Under the pieces are notes generated by a model that saw only the letters and a list, made by a program, of their open reading frames with translations, was not told the origin of the DNA and made no database searches. The translations under genes were made by a program, and so were the position numbers. DNA of 64,000 nt. It comes from Eucommia ulmoides (lineage: Eukaryota; Streptophyta; Magnoliopsida; Garryales; Eucommiaceae). Of this stretch, positions 33,389 to 43,964 are shown piece by piece; the stretch's first letter is position 1; the number at the start of each line of letters is the position of its first letter. The stretch is taken from NCBI GenBank assembly GCA_016647705.1, contig CM028333.1:8878616-8942615 (forward strand), written 5' to 3'.

Positions 33389-35094
33389 GTGGAAAAAATA
33401 ATTAAATAATTAAAAAATTGAAAATATGTAAAAAGACTGTTTTGCCACTCTATTCTGTTAGTTTTGACAGAAGGATCGAATAAAAATGTGCTGATTCCTA
33501 GAGGGTTTAAAATGAAATGCTCAAACGAAGAGGGACCATTTAGAAATGTGTCAATACCTAGAAGGTTTAAAATGTACTTTTCCTTAACTTATAATTATTG
33601 TTCGATTGCTTATTATTGTCATAGAAAAATTCATGGAAATGGGTCAATGGAAACTCATATAGAGACCCAACGTAAGAATTATCCTTTTAGAGTAAGAATT
33701 ATCCTTTTAGAGAAGACGCATCACAAACCACACTAGCTTTCGAATCAAAACAAGAATTGGGAGTTGAAAGTTCTTCTAGTGGGAAATTGGTTCGATACAA
33801 TTTATTGTCGAGACATGTCGTAAGGCTTTAGCCGAAATGTAGATTATTGACGAGTTGGCTTTTCGTTTTGCTGAGGGTGAGGGTTTTCGTACATTTATGC
33901 ATGTTGTTTGCCCAAAATGGACCAAAATTCCATCTCGCGTCACAATTGATAAAGAATGTTTTTATGTTTATTTGAGAGAGAAAAAGAAGTTGAAAAATGC
34001 TCTTTGAGGTCAAAGAGTTTGTCTCACCACAGACACAAAGACTTTGTTTCAAAATTTAAATTTTATGTGTTTCACGGCATATTTTATTGATAATGAATGG
34101 AATATGCACAAGAGAATTCTTAATTTTTGTGTAGTGGAAAGTCACAAAGGGGAGGTACAAGGTACAACGATTGAGATTGCTTAGTTGGGGGATATACAAT
34201 ATTCTCACCGTCACAGTGGATAATGCTAGTTCGAATAATGGAGTAATTCCATTCTTAAAGGGAAAAAAAACTAAGAATAGAGTTGGTACCATTTTAGAGC
34301 ATGAATTCTTGTATATGAGATATTGTGTTCATATTTTGAACCTTGTCCCTAATGGTTTGAAGGACATTGATAAATCAATTGTGTGGGTGAGGAATGTCGT
34401 TCATTATGTGAGGTATTCTCCACAAAGAATGAAATTTTTTAAGCTGTGTGTGGAGAACGAAAAAATTGATTGTAAAGTTCAAGTATGTGTAGATGTACCT
34501 ACAAGATGAAACTACACATATATGATATTAGATAGAGCCGAAAAATTCTAAAAAACTTTTGAGCAATTGGAAGAAATTTTCTTGTTAGTGTGAGAGAAAA
34601 TGTTGACGAGAGATATGAAGAGGGAAAGGGTACTAGAATGACAATTCCAGGGTCTCCTGATAGTGAGGATGGGATAATGTTAGATTATTCGCGAAATATC
34701 TTAAAATTTTCTATGATACAACCGTTCGTTTGTCGGGGTCTAGACATGTGACCTGCAATGTTTTTTTTTTTTTTTCCAGATTTAGTTCATATCCAAGATA
34801 CAATTGAGGAGGAGTGTAATGGGGATGAAACTTACTTGAGATCAATGGCTCAAAACATGAAAATTTGATAAGTATTGGGGGAATTTCGAGTAGATGAATC
34901 CGTTGTTATTTGTTGGGTTGATTCTTGATCCTTGTTTCAAGTTGACATATGTTGAATGTTGTTTTCAGACATTACTTGATTATGTGCAAAGTTAATGAGA
35001 TGATTGACAAGGTCAAGTCGGTTATTTTCCGCTTATATGATTCATATTTGGTGCTTGAGGATGGGGATACTTCTAACCCTCTAAAAAACACGAT

Positions 35095-35333
35095 TTCTCT
35101 TCCCATGTCTTGAAGCAGTTCGTGCATCCTAATCTTGTTTCTTCATCCATAGTCACAAGGCACCTATCCATGAGATTTTCAATTCCAGATATTGTATAGA
35201 GAGGAACCCAAGACTTGAAGAGCTAAAGGAAGCCCTTTGCAATGCTGAACTGCAGTTGCCAATTGCCCCTTGTATCATTCTTTAGGATGACTATGTCCAA
35301 AGGCATGCAAACTTAATAGGAAAATGTTGGGTA
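35095..35333 (-). pseudogene. TIR-NBS-LRR (TNL) resistance-gene relic
   Basis: Minus strand from 35333: LLSLHAFGHSHPKE, stop, then HCKGLPLALQVLGSSL (the GLPLAL box of the NB-ARC domain), a deletion, then ISGIENLMDRCLVTMDEETRL and, after a one-base shift, RMHELLQDMGREIV, the MHD-type block of TNL proteins. These are normally about 150 residues apart from first to last but are squeezed here into 240 bp. The left end abuts the break of the second hAT copy. TNL proteins are intracellular immune receptors; this piece is dead. Confidence 0.82.
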
Positions 35334-35394
35334 AGAAAAATATGTACATTTTTGTCAACCAAAATGTTGCAACCAAACATCATTATTTGTTTTT

Positions 35395-35790
35395 GTTTTT
35401 ATAAATTGGAAACAATTCCAGAATAATTTGTTATCAGACGCAATTCTGTTTCCAGAAGGAAACAAAATTATGTCTTTACCAAACGCGATTCTGTTCCCAA
35501 AACAAAATAGATTCTGTCGTTATCAAACGCGATTCTGCTCCCAAGAAAGAAACAAAATTCTCATCCCATCGAATCCTATTCCCATCCCACTGCATGGGAT
35601 GGGATGGAATGGAATGGAAGCGGTTACCAAACAGGCCCTTTGTTTCTCATGGCCTTCATAAAAGAGGGAATGAATTCTAAGATTTTGGGCTGGGATAGGA
35701 TGAGAAATAGTTTTACCAAACGCTATGCCCAAACAGAAATTTAAAAAATTTGGGGATGGAATGGAACGGTTACCAAACACGACCTAAGTT
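35395..35790. mobile_element. MITE fragments of the TTTGGTAAC/ACCAAACGC family, partly inverted
   Basis: CAAACGCGATTCTG-type blocks recur at about 35447, 35478 and 35524, followed by an inverted pair of GGGATGGGAATAGG-like segments around CCCACTGCATGGGATGGGATGG (about 35582), then CGGTTACCAAACAGGCCC (about 35620) and CGGTTACCAAACACGACC (about 35768). This looks like two related MITEs joined or nested. Confidence 0.45.
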
Positions 35791-35799
35791 TTTCGTTAA

Positions 35800-37440
35800 C
35801 TATAACGGTCAACGGGAAAAGGTCAACAAAAAATTGTTCAATAGTGTTAAATGACATTTATACCCTTAAAACATTTTAGTAACTACTGTTTGTTATATTA
35901 AAAAACTTAAGGGATTATTGTGTATTTTTTATTTCATTTTCTTCATCTCCCACCCCCATCATCCTCGGTGACCCACCCCACCCCTGCTCCATCTCCGGCG
36001 ATGGAGAACGGGTCGTCTCCCACCCCCGACCCCTACTCTGCTTCTCATCCAAAAAGACTTTCCCTGTTCCCACTCCCATCTCCTCTCGTTCCACACCCCA
36101 TCTTCTTCCTTTGTTTTTTTCTCTTTGGCCAATTCACTGTGCTCTCTCTGCAAAATATATATATATATATATAATCAATACAAGTTATCCATGAAAGATT
36201 TTGCAGAGTCCTAAAATCTTCATGGATTAAGCCACACAATTCGACAGTTGATTAAAAAAATACTCAATAATAGAACATAGACAACAAATAACAATACAAG
36301 CATATAATAGAATGGATTATCCAGGGATTAACTTCGTTCACGTATACGTGCTTGATTTAATCTAGTTTATACTAACTGTCATCAATCTATCCGATAATCT
36401 AGATTTCTAAAACTCACTACCTCTCCCGAGTGTAAAATGAGTAAATATGCAACCACGTCAACACCGATATCCCTATCTAGCGTTTAAACGATTACATGCG
36501 TCTTGCCCCAACCTCATGGATTGCACATGTTCTAATAATCTCCTGAAACATTAGAACTTGTGTTGTGTTTTAAACCTAGTCCGAATCCGGGGTTACCTCT
36601 CCCGAGTGTCAAATCCCGTATTTTCAAATTAACCACAATATCATAACAAACATACTATGGAAGTGATAAAACGGTAAACACAATCGAATAGAGATGAACA
36701 ACCGTTAACGAAATAAAGATTTACTCAAACATAATATTTGTGAACTACATCAATCCCTAGATAATAAACGTTTAGCTACACATTGCCATAACCAAATATT
36801 CAACTTCAAATGAGATGTATATCATCAAAAACCAACAAAAGTTTAGAATAAAAGAGAGAAACAAGAAAGGAAAGCCAAATCTGAAGAGTGGATTGTTCCA
36901 CGTCTGCAAAGTCTGCTCCGAAAACGTTTCCTCTTCTCCAAATGATGATCTCCTCTTGCTTGGTCTAATTTTAGGGCTCCAAAAACGTTCTAGGCAATGG
37001 AGGAATGAGGGGATATAAATAGAATACCAAAATATCCTAAAAATATCACAAAAACGCGTTGCTAGTTGGTGCAACGGCGCTGCATTGAGCATAAGCTCGC
37101 TGCAGCGAGTAGAAGGCAAAACAGCCACTGGCTGTTGCGCGCTGCAGTGAGCAAAGGCCAGTGGCCTTATTGCTTGGGCGCTGCAGCGAGCATCATGCAA
37201 AAAGGCTTCTTGGCTCTTTGTTCACTCGTTTCTTCACCGACGTCCTACCGACGAGCTTGATTTTCAACCGTTTTTGCCCATAACACCTGATTTGCATAAA
37301 AATCAATGAAAACACTAAAAGAACAATCAAAAACTATCAAATTCGGATCGGAGATATATACATAAAATCAATCCATCAATTGGCTAATATCGGTATTTGA
37401 CTACTACTTAAAGAGACCTTTAGCTATCTTAAAGTACTCT
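35800..37440. other. unclassified repeat-like DNA, no gene
   Basis: The segment 36180-37200 has features of an LTR-type element in minus orientation: two ACCTCTCCCGAGTGT motifs (about 36420 and 36595) about 175 bp apart, and no coding frame. Near 37065-37190 the word CGCTGCA(G/T)(C/T)GAGC recurs four times. A (TA)n tract lies at about 36157-36174. I cannot name a family. Confidence 0.3.
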
Positions 37441-38200
37441 CCATACCGACTTCCAGAATTGCCTCCCCCGCTTGAATGGGTTTGGTGGTGGGGGAGTTGG
37501 CCGGCTGCCTTGACCTTGTTGGATTCGCTAAGCATGGTGGAATTGGTTGCTCCTGCCACCAGCTTGGCACTGGAGAAAGGATTAGAGGTGGATGATTTTG
37601 GGTGGTGGGGTTCCTGGGAGTGGGTGTCGCAAGGGTGGGTTTTTGGTCCAACTCAAGACGCAATGGAAGCCACCGGCTCACGCATCTGGAGCTTGGAGAA
37701 AGAGCTGAGCGACATGAGGAAGCTTCTTAACGAGTCCGAGAATCGAAGATTCGGGTTGAGTTCAGGCCGATCGGAGAGCTTCTGGTTGGTTATGGAGAAT
37801 AAGATCCAAAGAGGAGAGGGTCCATTTCTTCTTTGAGCTTTCGGAATATTAATTGGCGAAAGGGAACACCGTTGGAACACGAGTGTGGTGGGGATGCGGC
37901 GTGGTTGGTTGGGGTTGGCCGGCAAGGTTGACGGTGGCCGACGTGGGGTGGCTGAGTGCTTGGGGAAGAAGGATGAAGAAGAAAAAAAAATACTTTTCAC
38001 CCTTAAAGTTTGAATAATTTTTTAAAGTGACCCACTGAATTAATTTTAATAAAATGACGAAATTACCCTTGATTTCAAATTGAAATGACACAGTTACCCT
38101 TAATTTTAACCATTGCACTTTAGTCCACAACCACAGGAGGCAAAGTGGTGACGTCCAAACCATAGGGAGGCAAAGTGCAAACCATGAGGGAGTAAAATGT
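37441..38200. mobile_element. Mutator-type element end, possibly with captured coding sequence
   Basis: From about 38000 to 38195 the minus strand reads TTTACTCCCTCATGGTTTGC ... CCTATGGTTTGGACGTC, ATTAAGGGTAACTGTGTCA and CACTTTAAAAA, a typical end of plant Mutator-type non-autonomous elements; part resembles 9060-9200. To its left, a plus-strand frame (37459-37836) includes a charged stretch (SLEKELSDMRKLLNESE) that could be a captured exon, though I recognise no protein. The opposite end was not found. Confidence 0.4.
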
Positions 38201-38582
38201 AATTAACCCTAACAAAAATAACAAAATAAAGTATCTCGAAACGTAGATCAAAGGCCAAAACTCTTTTCATTTTTTTTTCTCTTTTTTTCTTTTTTTTTTT
38301 TTCTCTCTTTATCTAAATTTTCTTCTTGCGGCACATGCATTCTGCCCCCTTCAATATGTATGTATAGGCAATGATTAGATTAGGTCATTTGATTAAGTTT
38401 TTGCTATAGGCACCAACACCCTATAAACTTGTACAATATTATTATTATAACCCCCCAAAAATTACAACATTATAAGATATTTTTTGAATTACACTTCTAA
38501 CCCATAAATTAAATTATAAACACTCAATAGATAAAATTATAAAATATCCAAAGAAAAAAATATTTTTGCTAAATGAAAAATC

Positions 38583-39870
38583 TAGGTATTACAGAAAGTT
38601 AAAACCAATTTAAGAAGAAAATATTCAATGGTCATGGTGTACCACGTGGCATGCTGATGTGGTGTATTACAATCAATTCGAGATTAATATATCAAGATAT
38701 TATCCTACTTTTTAAGCCAGCTCCACAAGTTGGCATAACTTTCATTTTGACATGTAGGGTTATGTTTGCGAGGTGTCAATTTTGAATTCATTACGTGAGG
38801 TGTCAATTTCGAATTGATTGTAGTGCACCACATCAATATGTCATGTGGTACAACATGACCATTGAATTTTTTTGTAGTTTAGGGGTATGAAATATTTTTA
38901 CTTATTATTGATATGAGGAAATAAGTTGGATTTGATTCCGACCAACCAATAAAGTTGGACTCAACTTCTACTTATTGTCCTTGTCTATAGGATAATATAG
39001 TTAAGTGGGAATCGATATAATAATATATTACTATAAGATAAAATTTCCATGTATAAATAATAGTGGTGTAGACGAATGAATTTTAGGGAATATACAAAGA
39101 GACATGGAAGATATAATATATTTTCATTTCCGGGTCCATGCACCTTATGCGCATAACTCTTTTTTACAATTTTGGGATTGTATAAATATGGGTTAAAGAG
39201 AAAGTAGAAATAGAGTGGGAAAGGAGGAAGGAGAAATATGAAACTAGGTGATAATAATAATGGTTGACGCTAGCGTTAATAGAACTTTAGAAGATTATCT
39301 TGTGTCAAAATTTGGATATCAAGAACATATCGAAGGTTAAAATAGCAATAATTTTGAAGTATATATTACGACGACATTGTGTTTGAGTTTTTATATTAGA
39401 ATGATTGAAGTTACGCAAACACATTTATAATTATATATGACCTACACTTAAATAGAACAAGTCCAAACATGTTGAATAACTAATTAAAGGGAAATGCAAA
39501 ACGTTCTAAAAACAGGGATACAAAATGGGAACCAAAGGCACTAGGTCGTTGTACAGTATAACTATCGTTCTTTAAGTACTTGTACACTCTAACTATTCAA
39601 TGCCTTTGGTCCTCATTTCTTGTCTCCAGTTTTGGTCTCATTAGAGTCCTCCAGGAGCGGCACCTTCACTATGACAAGCGTGAAACAACTCTGGCTTTTT
39701 AAATGGAAAAAAAGGATATTGAGCTACCATTAAGTAATGTCGAAGTGGTAAGGTCATGGTCAAATTATTTGAGTAGAACTGTATCTGAAAGTATAAATGC
39801 TGTTGACAGTATGTCAACTTAAAAAAATTAACAGAAGAACAATTAAAAATGTTGTAAAACATACAAGGTT
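38583..39870 (+). repeat. duplicated module, copy 1
   Basis: Contains a MITE, then GATATGAGGAAATAAGTTGG (about 38911), CAACTT...TTGTCCTTGTCTAT, ATAAATAATAGTGGTGTAGA (about 39053), an AG-rich stretch, AACTAGGTGATAATAATAATGG (39244), and at about 39480-39560 and 39717-39760 two blocks that recur at 47690-47780 and 47930-47970. No coding region. Confidence 0.6.
38617..38873. mobile_element. foldback MITE, copy 1
   Basis: Inverted repeats of about 60 bp (GAAATATTCAATGGTCATG-type ends, inner CACATCAGCATGCCACGTGG-like block) enclose about 130 bp. The same element is at 40254-40493 and 45166-45398, in the same place relative to flanking module DNA, so one insertion was probably copied by duplication. 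Confidence 0.75.
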
Positions 39871-40253
39871 TAAAATGCTATGGACTAAAGTTAACGGATA
39901 AAATAAAAACATGGTCAAATTATTTCAGTAGATCCGTATCTGAAAGTATAAATGTTGTTGACAGTAAGTTATGTTTAAATAGCAAATCTGCATTATCAAT
40001 GTGTTGATCAGTCAAGGAGATATTAATCTTTGATAGGAGATAATGTAGATGTTTCGTTTACATAATGTATAGGCCAATTATTTCAAATGGTTTAAGTTAG
40101 TTCTTTGTTATAGATGTTTCAAAACATCCCAACTGACAATCTTCTTAAGCTTCGAAACTCCAAAAAGAAGTTTATAGAAGTAGATTTAGAGAGATTGAAG
40201 AAACAAGAATCATTTAAATGGAAAGTTAATAAAAGTTAATACCAATTTAAGGT

Positions 40254-40493
40254 GAAAATATTCAATGATCATTGGTGTACCACGTGACATGCTGATGTGG
40301 TGTATCACAATCAATTTGAGGTTTACATCTCGAGATATTATCCGACTTTGTTAGCTAGTTCCAAAAGTTGGCGTAATGGCGTAACTTTCATTCTGACATG
40401 TTGGGTCATATTTGCGAAGTGTCAATTTCGGATTGATTGTGGTGCATCACATCAATATGTCATGTGGGTACACAATGACCATTAAATATTTTC
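40254..40493. mobile_element. foldback MITE, copy 2
   Basis: Same family as 38617-38873. Ends GAAAATATTCAATGATC and (minus strand) GAAAATATTTAATGGTC; both arms contain the ACC(A)CGTGACATG-like block. Confidence 0.75.
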
Positions 40494-40562
40494 TCTAGTT
40501 TGGGGGTTTGGAAGTATCTTTACTTATTATTGATATGAGGAAATAAGTTGGATTTGATTCCG

Positions 40563-40828
40563 ACCAACTAATAAAGTTTGACTCAACTTCCAACTTATTG
40601 TCCTTGTCTATATGAGTATATAGTTAAGTTGGAATTGATTCATTATTTGGTAATTTGGAATCAATTCATAAGAAAATGAATATGGTTATAACGGGCCAAC
40701 TAATAAAGTTTGACTCAACTTCCAACTTATTGTCCTTGTCTATATGAGTATATAGTTAAGTTGGAATTGATTCATTATTAGGTAATTTGGAATCAATTCA
40801 TAAGAAAATGAATATGGTTATAACGGGC
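40563..40828 (+). repeat. 133-bp tandem duplication
   Basis: Two nearly identical 133-bp units start at 40563 and 40696 (CCAACTAATAAAGTTTGACT) and end at AACGGGCC. Copies 1 and 3 of the module carry only one unit, so the duplication is specific to this copy. Confidence 0.9.
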
Positions 40829-42590
40829 CACCTCGTATTTATGACCCAGAAAGTAATGGCTTGTATGCAGTGGTGAATCTTTCAATATCTAGCAAAACAA
40901 GAGTGGGTTGAATCATTGGCATGCAATTTAGAGATTCCAGGTCTAGGATAAAAATCCATTCTATAAGATTATGTCTCCTTGTATTTCCCCCAAACTTCTT
41001 TAGTACATATCATTATCATTAATAACAAAGTATTAGTTATATTAATACGATGATAGATAATTATGACATGAAAATACCATGTATTAATAATAGTGATGTG
41101 GACCAATGTGTTTTAGGGAAAATACAAAGACGGAGTTCTTTGCATAATTATTGGGTTTTTCATTTTTTTTCCCGAACTTATTTAGCCACCACTCATAAAA
41201 ATGGGAGTACCACTCTCGACTTATTAAAGCCGAGAGAGCTACTCCCGCTTCTATCTAAAAAAAAGGGAAATAAACTGCGGTTAACAACTCTTGTTATACG
41301 GTTTTGATTATTTTTTTAAATAGCCGGAGGTAGCACCTCTGACTTTAATGCAAACCCTAAGTTCCCTAACCCTTTCTTAATTTCTTCATTTTGTTGTTCT
41401 CGTCGCCGCTGCAACCCTTCTTCTTCTCTTCTTCCATTCTTTTGCCCTAGTTTTTTCCTTGTTTTATTCTTAATGTCCCCGCCTGCATAGTTGCATTGTC
41501 TCTATCACTGCTGGTTATCAAGTTGGTTTTTTAAACCTTTGTTTTTCTATTTTATTTTCTTTTTTCTGTTTTTTTAGATCTCATTTATTTGTTGTTTAAT
41601 TAGTTGTAATTATATATTTGGTGTGATCATTAGTTATGTATATTTTGTTAATTAACTATAATTATTAAGTTATATAATATATATTGTGTTAATTAGTTGT
41701 TAATTATTTGTTAATGTTGTAAATGTTGGGGTTTAAATTTTGTTAATTGGTTATATATTTCTTTTGTAAATGTTAACATTCCCATGTCGTACCCCGAAAT
41801 AGTTCAGTCTAATTACACTGTCCGACCTCCCTGTATTCCACAAAAATATCATTCCCATAGTCTGCTTGACTGTGATCATGGCACTAGTTCTGTCGCTCCA
41901 CATTACCTTCATTCGCCAACTTGTCCACTGTATGACAACATAAGTATATTCAATGTTGTGTTGCAGCACTAATATTATATATATATATATAAAGGTAAAT
42001 AATAAATGGTTACATAAAGATCTTTACCGATTGAATGGTCGGATCTCTTATGCTTTGGACTTGTCTTAAAACTTTTGAATTTTGTCAACGACAAGTCTAG
42101 TGTACTGGTAACCGCTGGCTGAGTTCTTTAGAGTTTCTTGTCGACCAATTTCAAAATATTTCACCAACCTATAGAAAGTCATCGAGACAGAAGCTGTAAT
42201 CGAGACATTTCTTGTACCCTTTAAGCAGTTGTTGAATATTTCGGCGTTGTTGATCGTCATCACGTCCCAACGTTTACCATTGTAGTGTGTGCCCCGGTCT
42301 ATCTTTTTGGTGTTTTTTTTGCATCAATCACCTATTCGCTCGATGATTATTTTTCAATCTCTTCCATAATTAAATCATACTTCCGAACTTGTGATGCAAC
42401 ACCCGCCATCCAAACAAGATGTAATATCTCGAAAATTTATATATATATATTTTTTTTAAAATTAGTATTTTTTTAAAATAAATTATAATTTCTATGGGAT
42501 GATTTTGATATATTATGAAAACTAAAGGGTATAAATGGATATTTGATAATTTTGGGGGCTATAAATGTGATTAATGTTTTGTTTGTATAT

Positions 42591-43245
42591 GGAGGTGTAA
42601 AGGTTAATTTAATTATATGTGTGAGTTATATGAGGTATGAGATGGAATTGGTTGAAACGTGTAATGAAGAAAAGGCAAAAAATATATATAAAACTAATGG
42701 GACCCACCCCATTTCTGTTCTCTTATCCTCATCGAGTGTTATAAAAGGCGAGGGCGATGAGTAAGACGTTTTGACCTGTTCGCGGTGAAGCTTAAGCCTT
42801 GAGATGGAGGTGTAAAGGTTAATTTAATTATATGTGTGAGTTGTATAAGGTATGAGATGGAGTTGGTTGAAACGTGTAAGGATATGAAGAAAAGGCAAAA
42901 AATATATATAAAACTAATGGGGCCCACCCCATTTCTGTTCTCTTATCCTCATCGAGTGTTATAAAAGGCGAGGGCGATGAGTAAGACGTTTTGACCTGTT
43001 CGGGGTGAAGCATAAGCCTTGAGATAGAGGTGTAAAGGTTAATTTAATTATATATGTGAGTTATATGAGATGTGAGATGGAGTTGGTTGAAACATGTAAG
43101 GAAATGAAGAAAAGGCAAAAAATATATAAATAAAACTAATGGGACCCACCCCATTTCTTTTCTCTTATCCTCCTCCAGTGTTGTAAAAGGCGGGGGCGTT
43201 AAGCAGGGCATTTTGACTTGTTCGCAGTGAAGCGTCAGCCTTGAG
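42591..43245 (+). repeat. tandem array, three units of about 215-220 bp
   Basis: Units start at 42591, 42806 and 43026 ((G/A)GAGGTGTAAAGGTTAATTT). Each joins about 145 bp of the surrounding inverted-repeat element to the first 70-75 bp of the hAT MITE (GTGTT(A/G)TAAAAGGCG...), ending GCCTTGAGAT. The array therefore arose after the MITE had inserted. Confidence 0.9.
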
Positions 43246-43964
43246 ATGTGAGGCTTACGCCCCGTGATACATAATTTTTTAATATTTTTTAAATATATAT
43301 AAATAGTTAAAAAAAATTAAAAATAAATAAAAAAAATATATATGAAAAATAAATGCGGATGAAACATTGACAAAAGTTATGAATCATAAGTAGTAAGTTA
43401 ATTGAAATTCTATTTTCCATATGAGGCCAACTTATTTAGGAATGATATTGAATATTACTTTATTTTGTCATTTATTCTCTAACAAGTAATAATCTATTTT
43501 GAATTCTGGTTAAAGACTCAAAATTTTTCCTTTATTAATTTAAAAAAAAAAACATTAGAGGAAAGAACTGTTTTATTTCCAAATAAAATATAAAAAACCG
43601 AATGACTTAACCCTAGTTCTCCTATTTCCACAGCCTTCGACCATTGCTTTATCATCGAAATAATAATCTCAACAACCCCAAAGCTTGGTCGCACTTCTAG
43701 CCTTCGAGGTCTGGCATCGGCGAAGCAAAAAAGACAAAGACAAACACAACAAACATGTGCAAAATCATGTTTTGTCCCTCCTAATTTTTCTAGTGATGGA
43801 AACATAGGGCCTAAGCTTCGTCGAACTTCGCCGAGGGTGAAGTTGGGCGTCGCCCACAGTATTTGGGCGCAAGGCCAGCTGGAAAATACCCCCCCTATAG
43901 CCCCGGAGCAGTTTAAGACCGCCCAACCTCTGGACGAGCCCCACGAATGCATTTTACAGCATTG
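43176..43964. mobile_element. hAT MITE nested in the long-inverted-repeat element
   Basis: Left end CAGTGTTGTAAAAGGCG, right end (minus strand) CAATGCTGTAAAATGCA, flanked by TCCTCCTC (43168-43175) and TCCTCATC (43965-43972); the two truncated copies in the tandem array keep TCCTCATC, so the left site has one later mutation. GC-rich sub-ends with GGGCG/CGCCC words are typical of this hAT MITE class. An open minus-strand frame inside (43952-43518) has no known motif. Confidence 0.78.

Larger units (their letters stand above)
30967..33584 (+). mobile_element. Pack-MULE (Mutator-like) with 9-bp target duplication and captured gene DNA
   Basis: The ends are long terminal inverted repeats: left 30967-31157, right 33389-33584. 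Both begin G/AGGAAAA-A/G-TACATTTTAAACC and continue through CTAGGTATTGACACATTT and TTCGATCCTTCTGTCAAAA. The element is flanked by identical 9-bp repeats TAACTTATA (30958-30966 and 33585-33593), the size typical of Mutator. It has no transposase. Inside are a GC-rich hairpin, a hAT-type insertion (31444-32628), and a captured promoter, leader and first exon of a 2-oxoglutarate-dependent dioxygenase (about 32640-33388). Confidence 0.9.
30840..34970 (+). pseudogene. hAT transposase, second copy, split by an insertion and lacking its C-terminal domain
   Basis: The BED segment starts near 30843 (KKRYMVWYHLTLVIP) and breaks at 30966, resuming at 33594 with NYCSIAYYCHRKIHGNG; across the junction the reading frame is the same as in the first hAT copy once the insertion and one copy of its target duplication are disregarded. 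Downstream are AFRFAEGEGF-like remnants (about 33860), TVDNASSNN (about 34210-34240), FLKGKKTKNRVGTILEHEF, and VRNVVHYVRYSPQRMKFFK. Stops and frameshifts occur after 33730 and after 34510. The hATC dimerisation domain is missing, so it is inactive regardless of the insertion. Confidence 0.82.
29880..35090 (+). mobile_element. second hAT copy, truncated at both ends and interrupted by a Pack-MULE
   Basis: Related along its length to the hAT at 22878-26799: CT-rich leader (29880-29950), arrays of GTTCCCAGAATTAAAAA-like repeats (30360-30840), BED finger and transposase body. It has no recognisable terminal inverted repeats: the left begins inside the leader, and the right breaks off near 35090 inside the linker before the dimerisation domain, where TNL-derived DNA starts. 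A 2.6-kb Mutator-like element sits in the BED finger. Confidence 0.8.
40104..41130 (+). repeat. duplicated module, copy 2
   Basis: Starts ATGTTTCAAAACATCCCAACTGACAAT (position 40105), as does copy 3 at 45059, and holds the MITE, GATATGAGGAAATAAGTTGG, and GTATTAATAATAGTGATGTGGACC (about 41079). It stops abruptly near 41130, where the MuDR-related region begins. Confidence 0.6.

Noticed and set aside
37065..37190. CGCTGCAGCGAGC repeats as possible regulatory palindromes
   Set aside because: Only about four irregular copies within DNA that looks like a retroelement leader; not enough to support a regulatory claim.
43518..43952. 144-codon minus-strand open frame
   Set aside because: Lies inside the hAT MITE; Cys/Trp-rich with no family motif, so treated as accidental.
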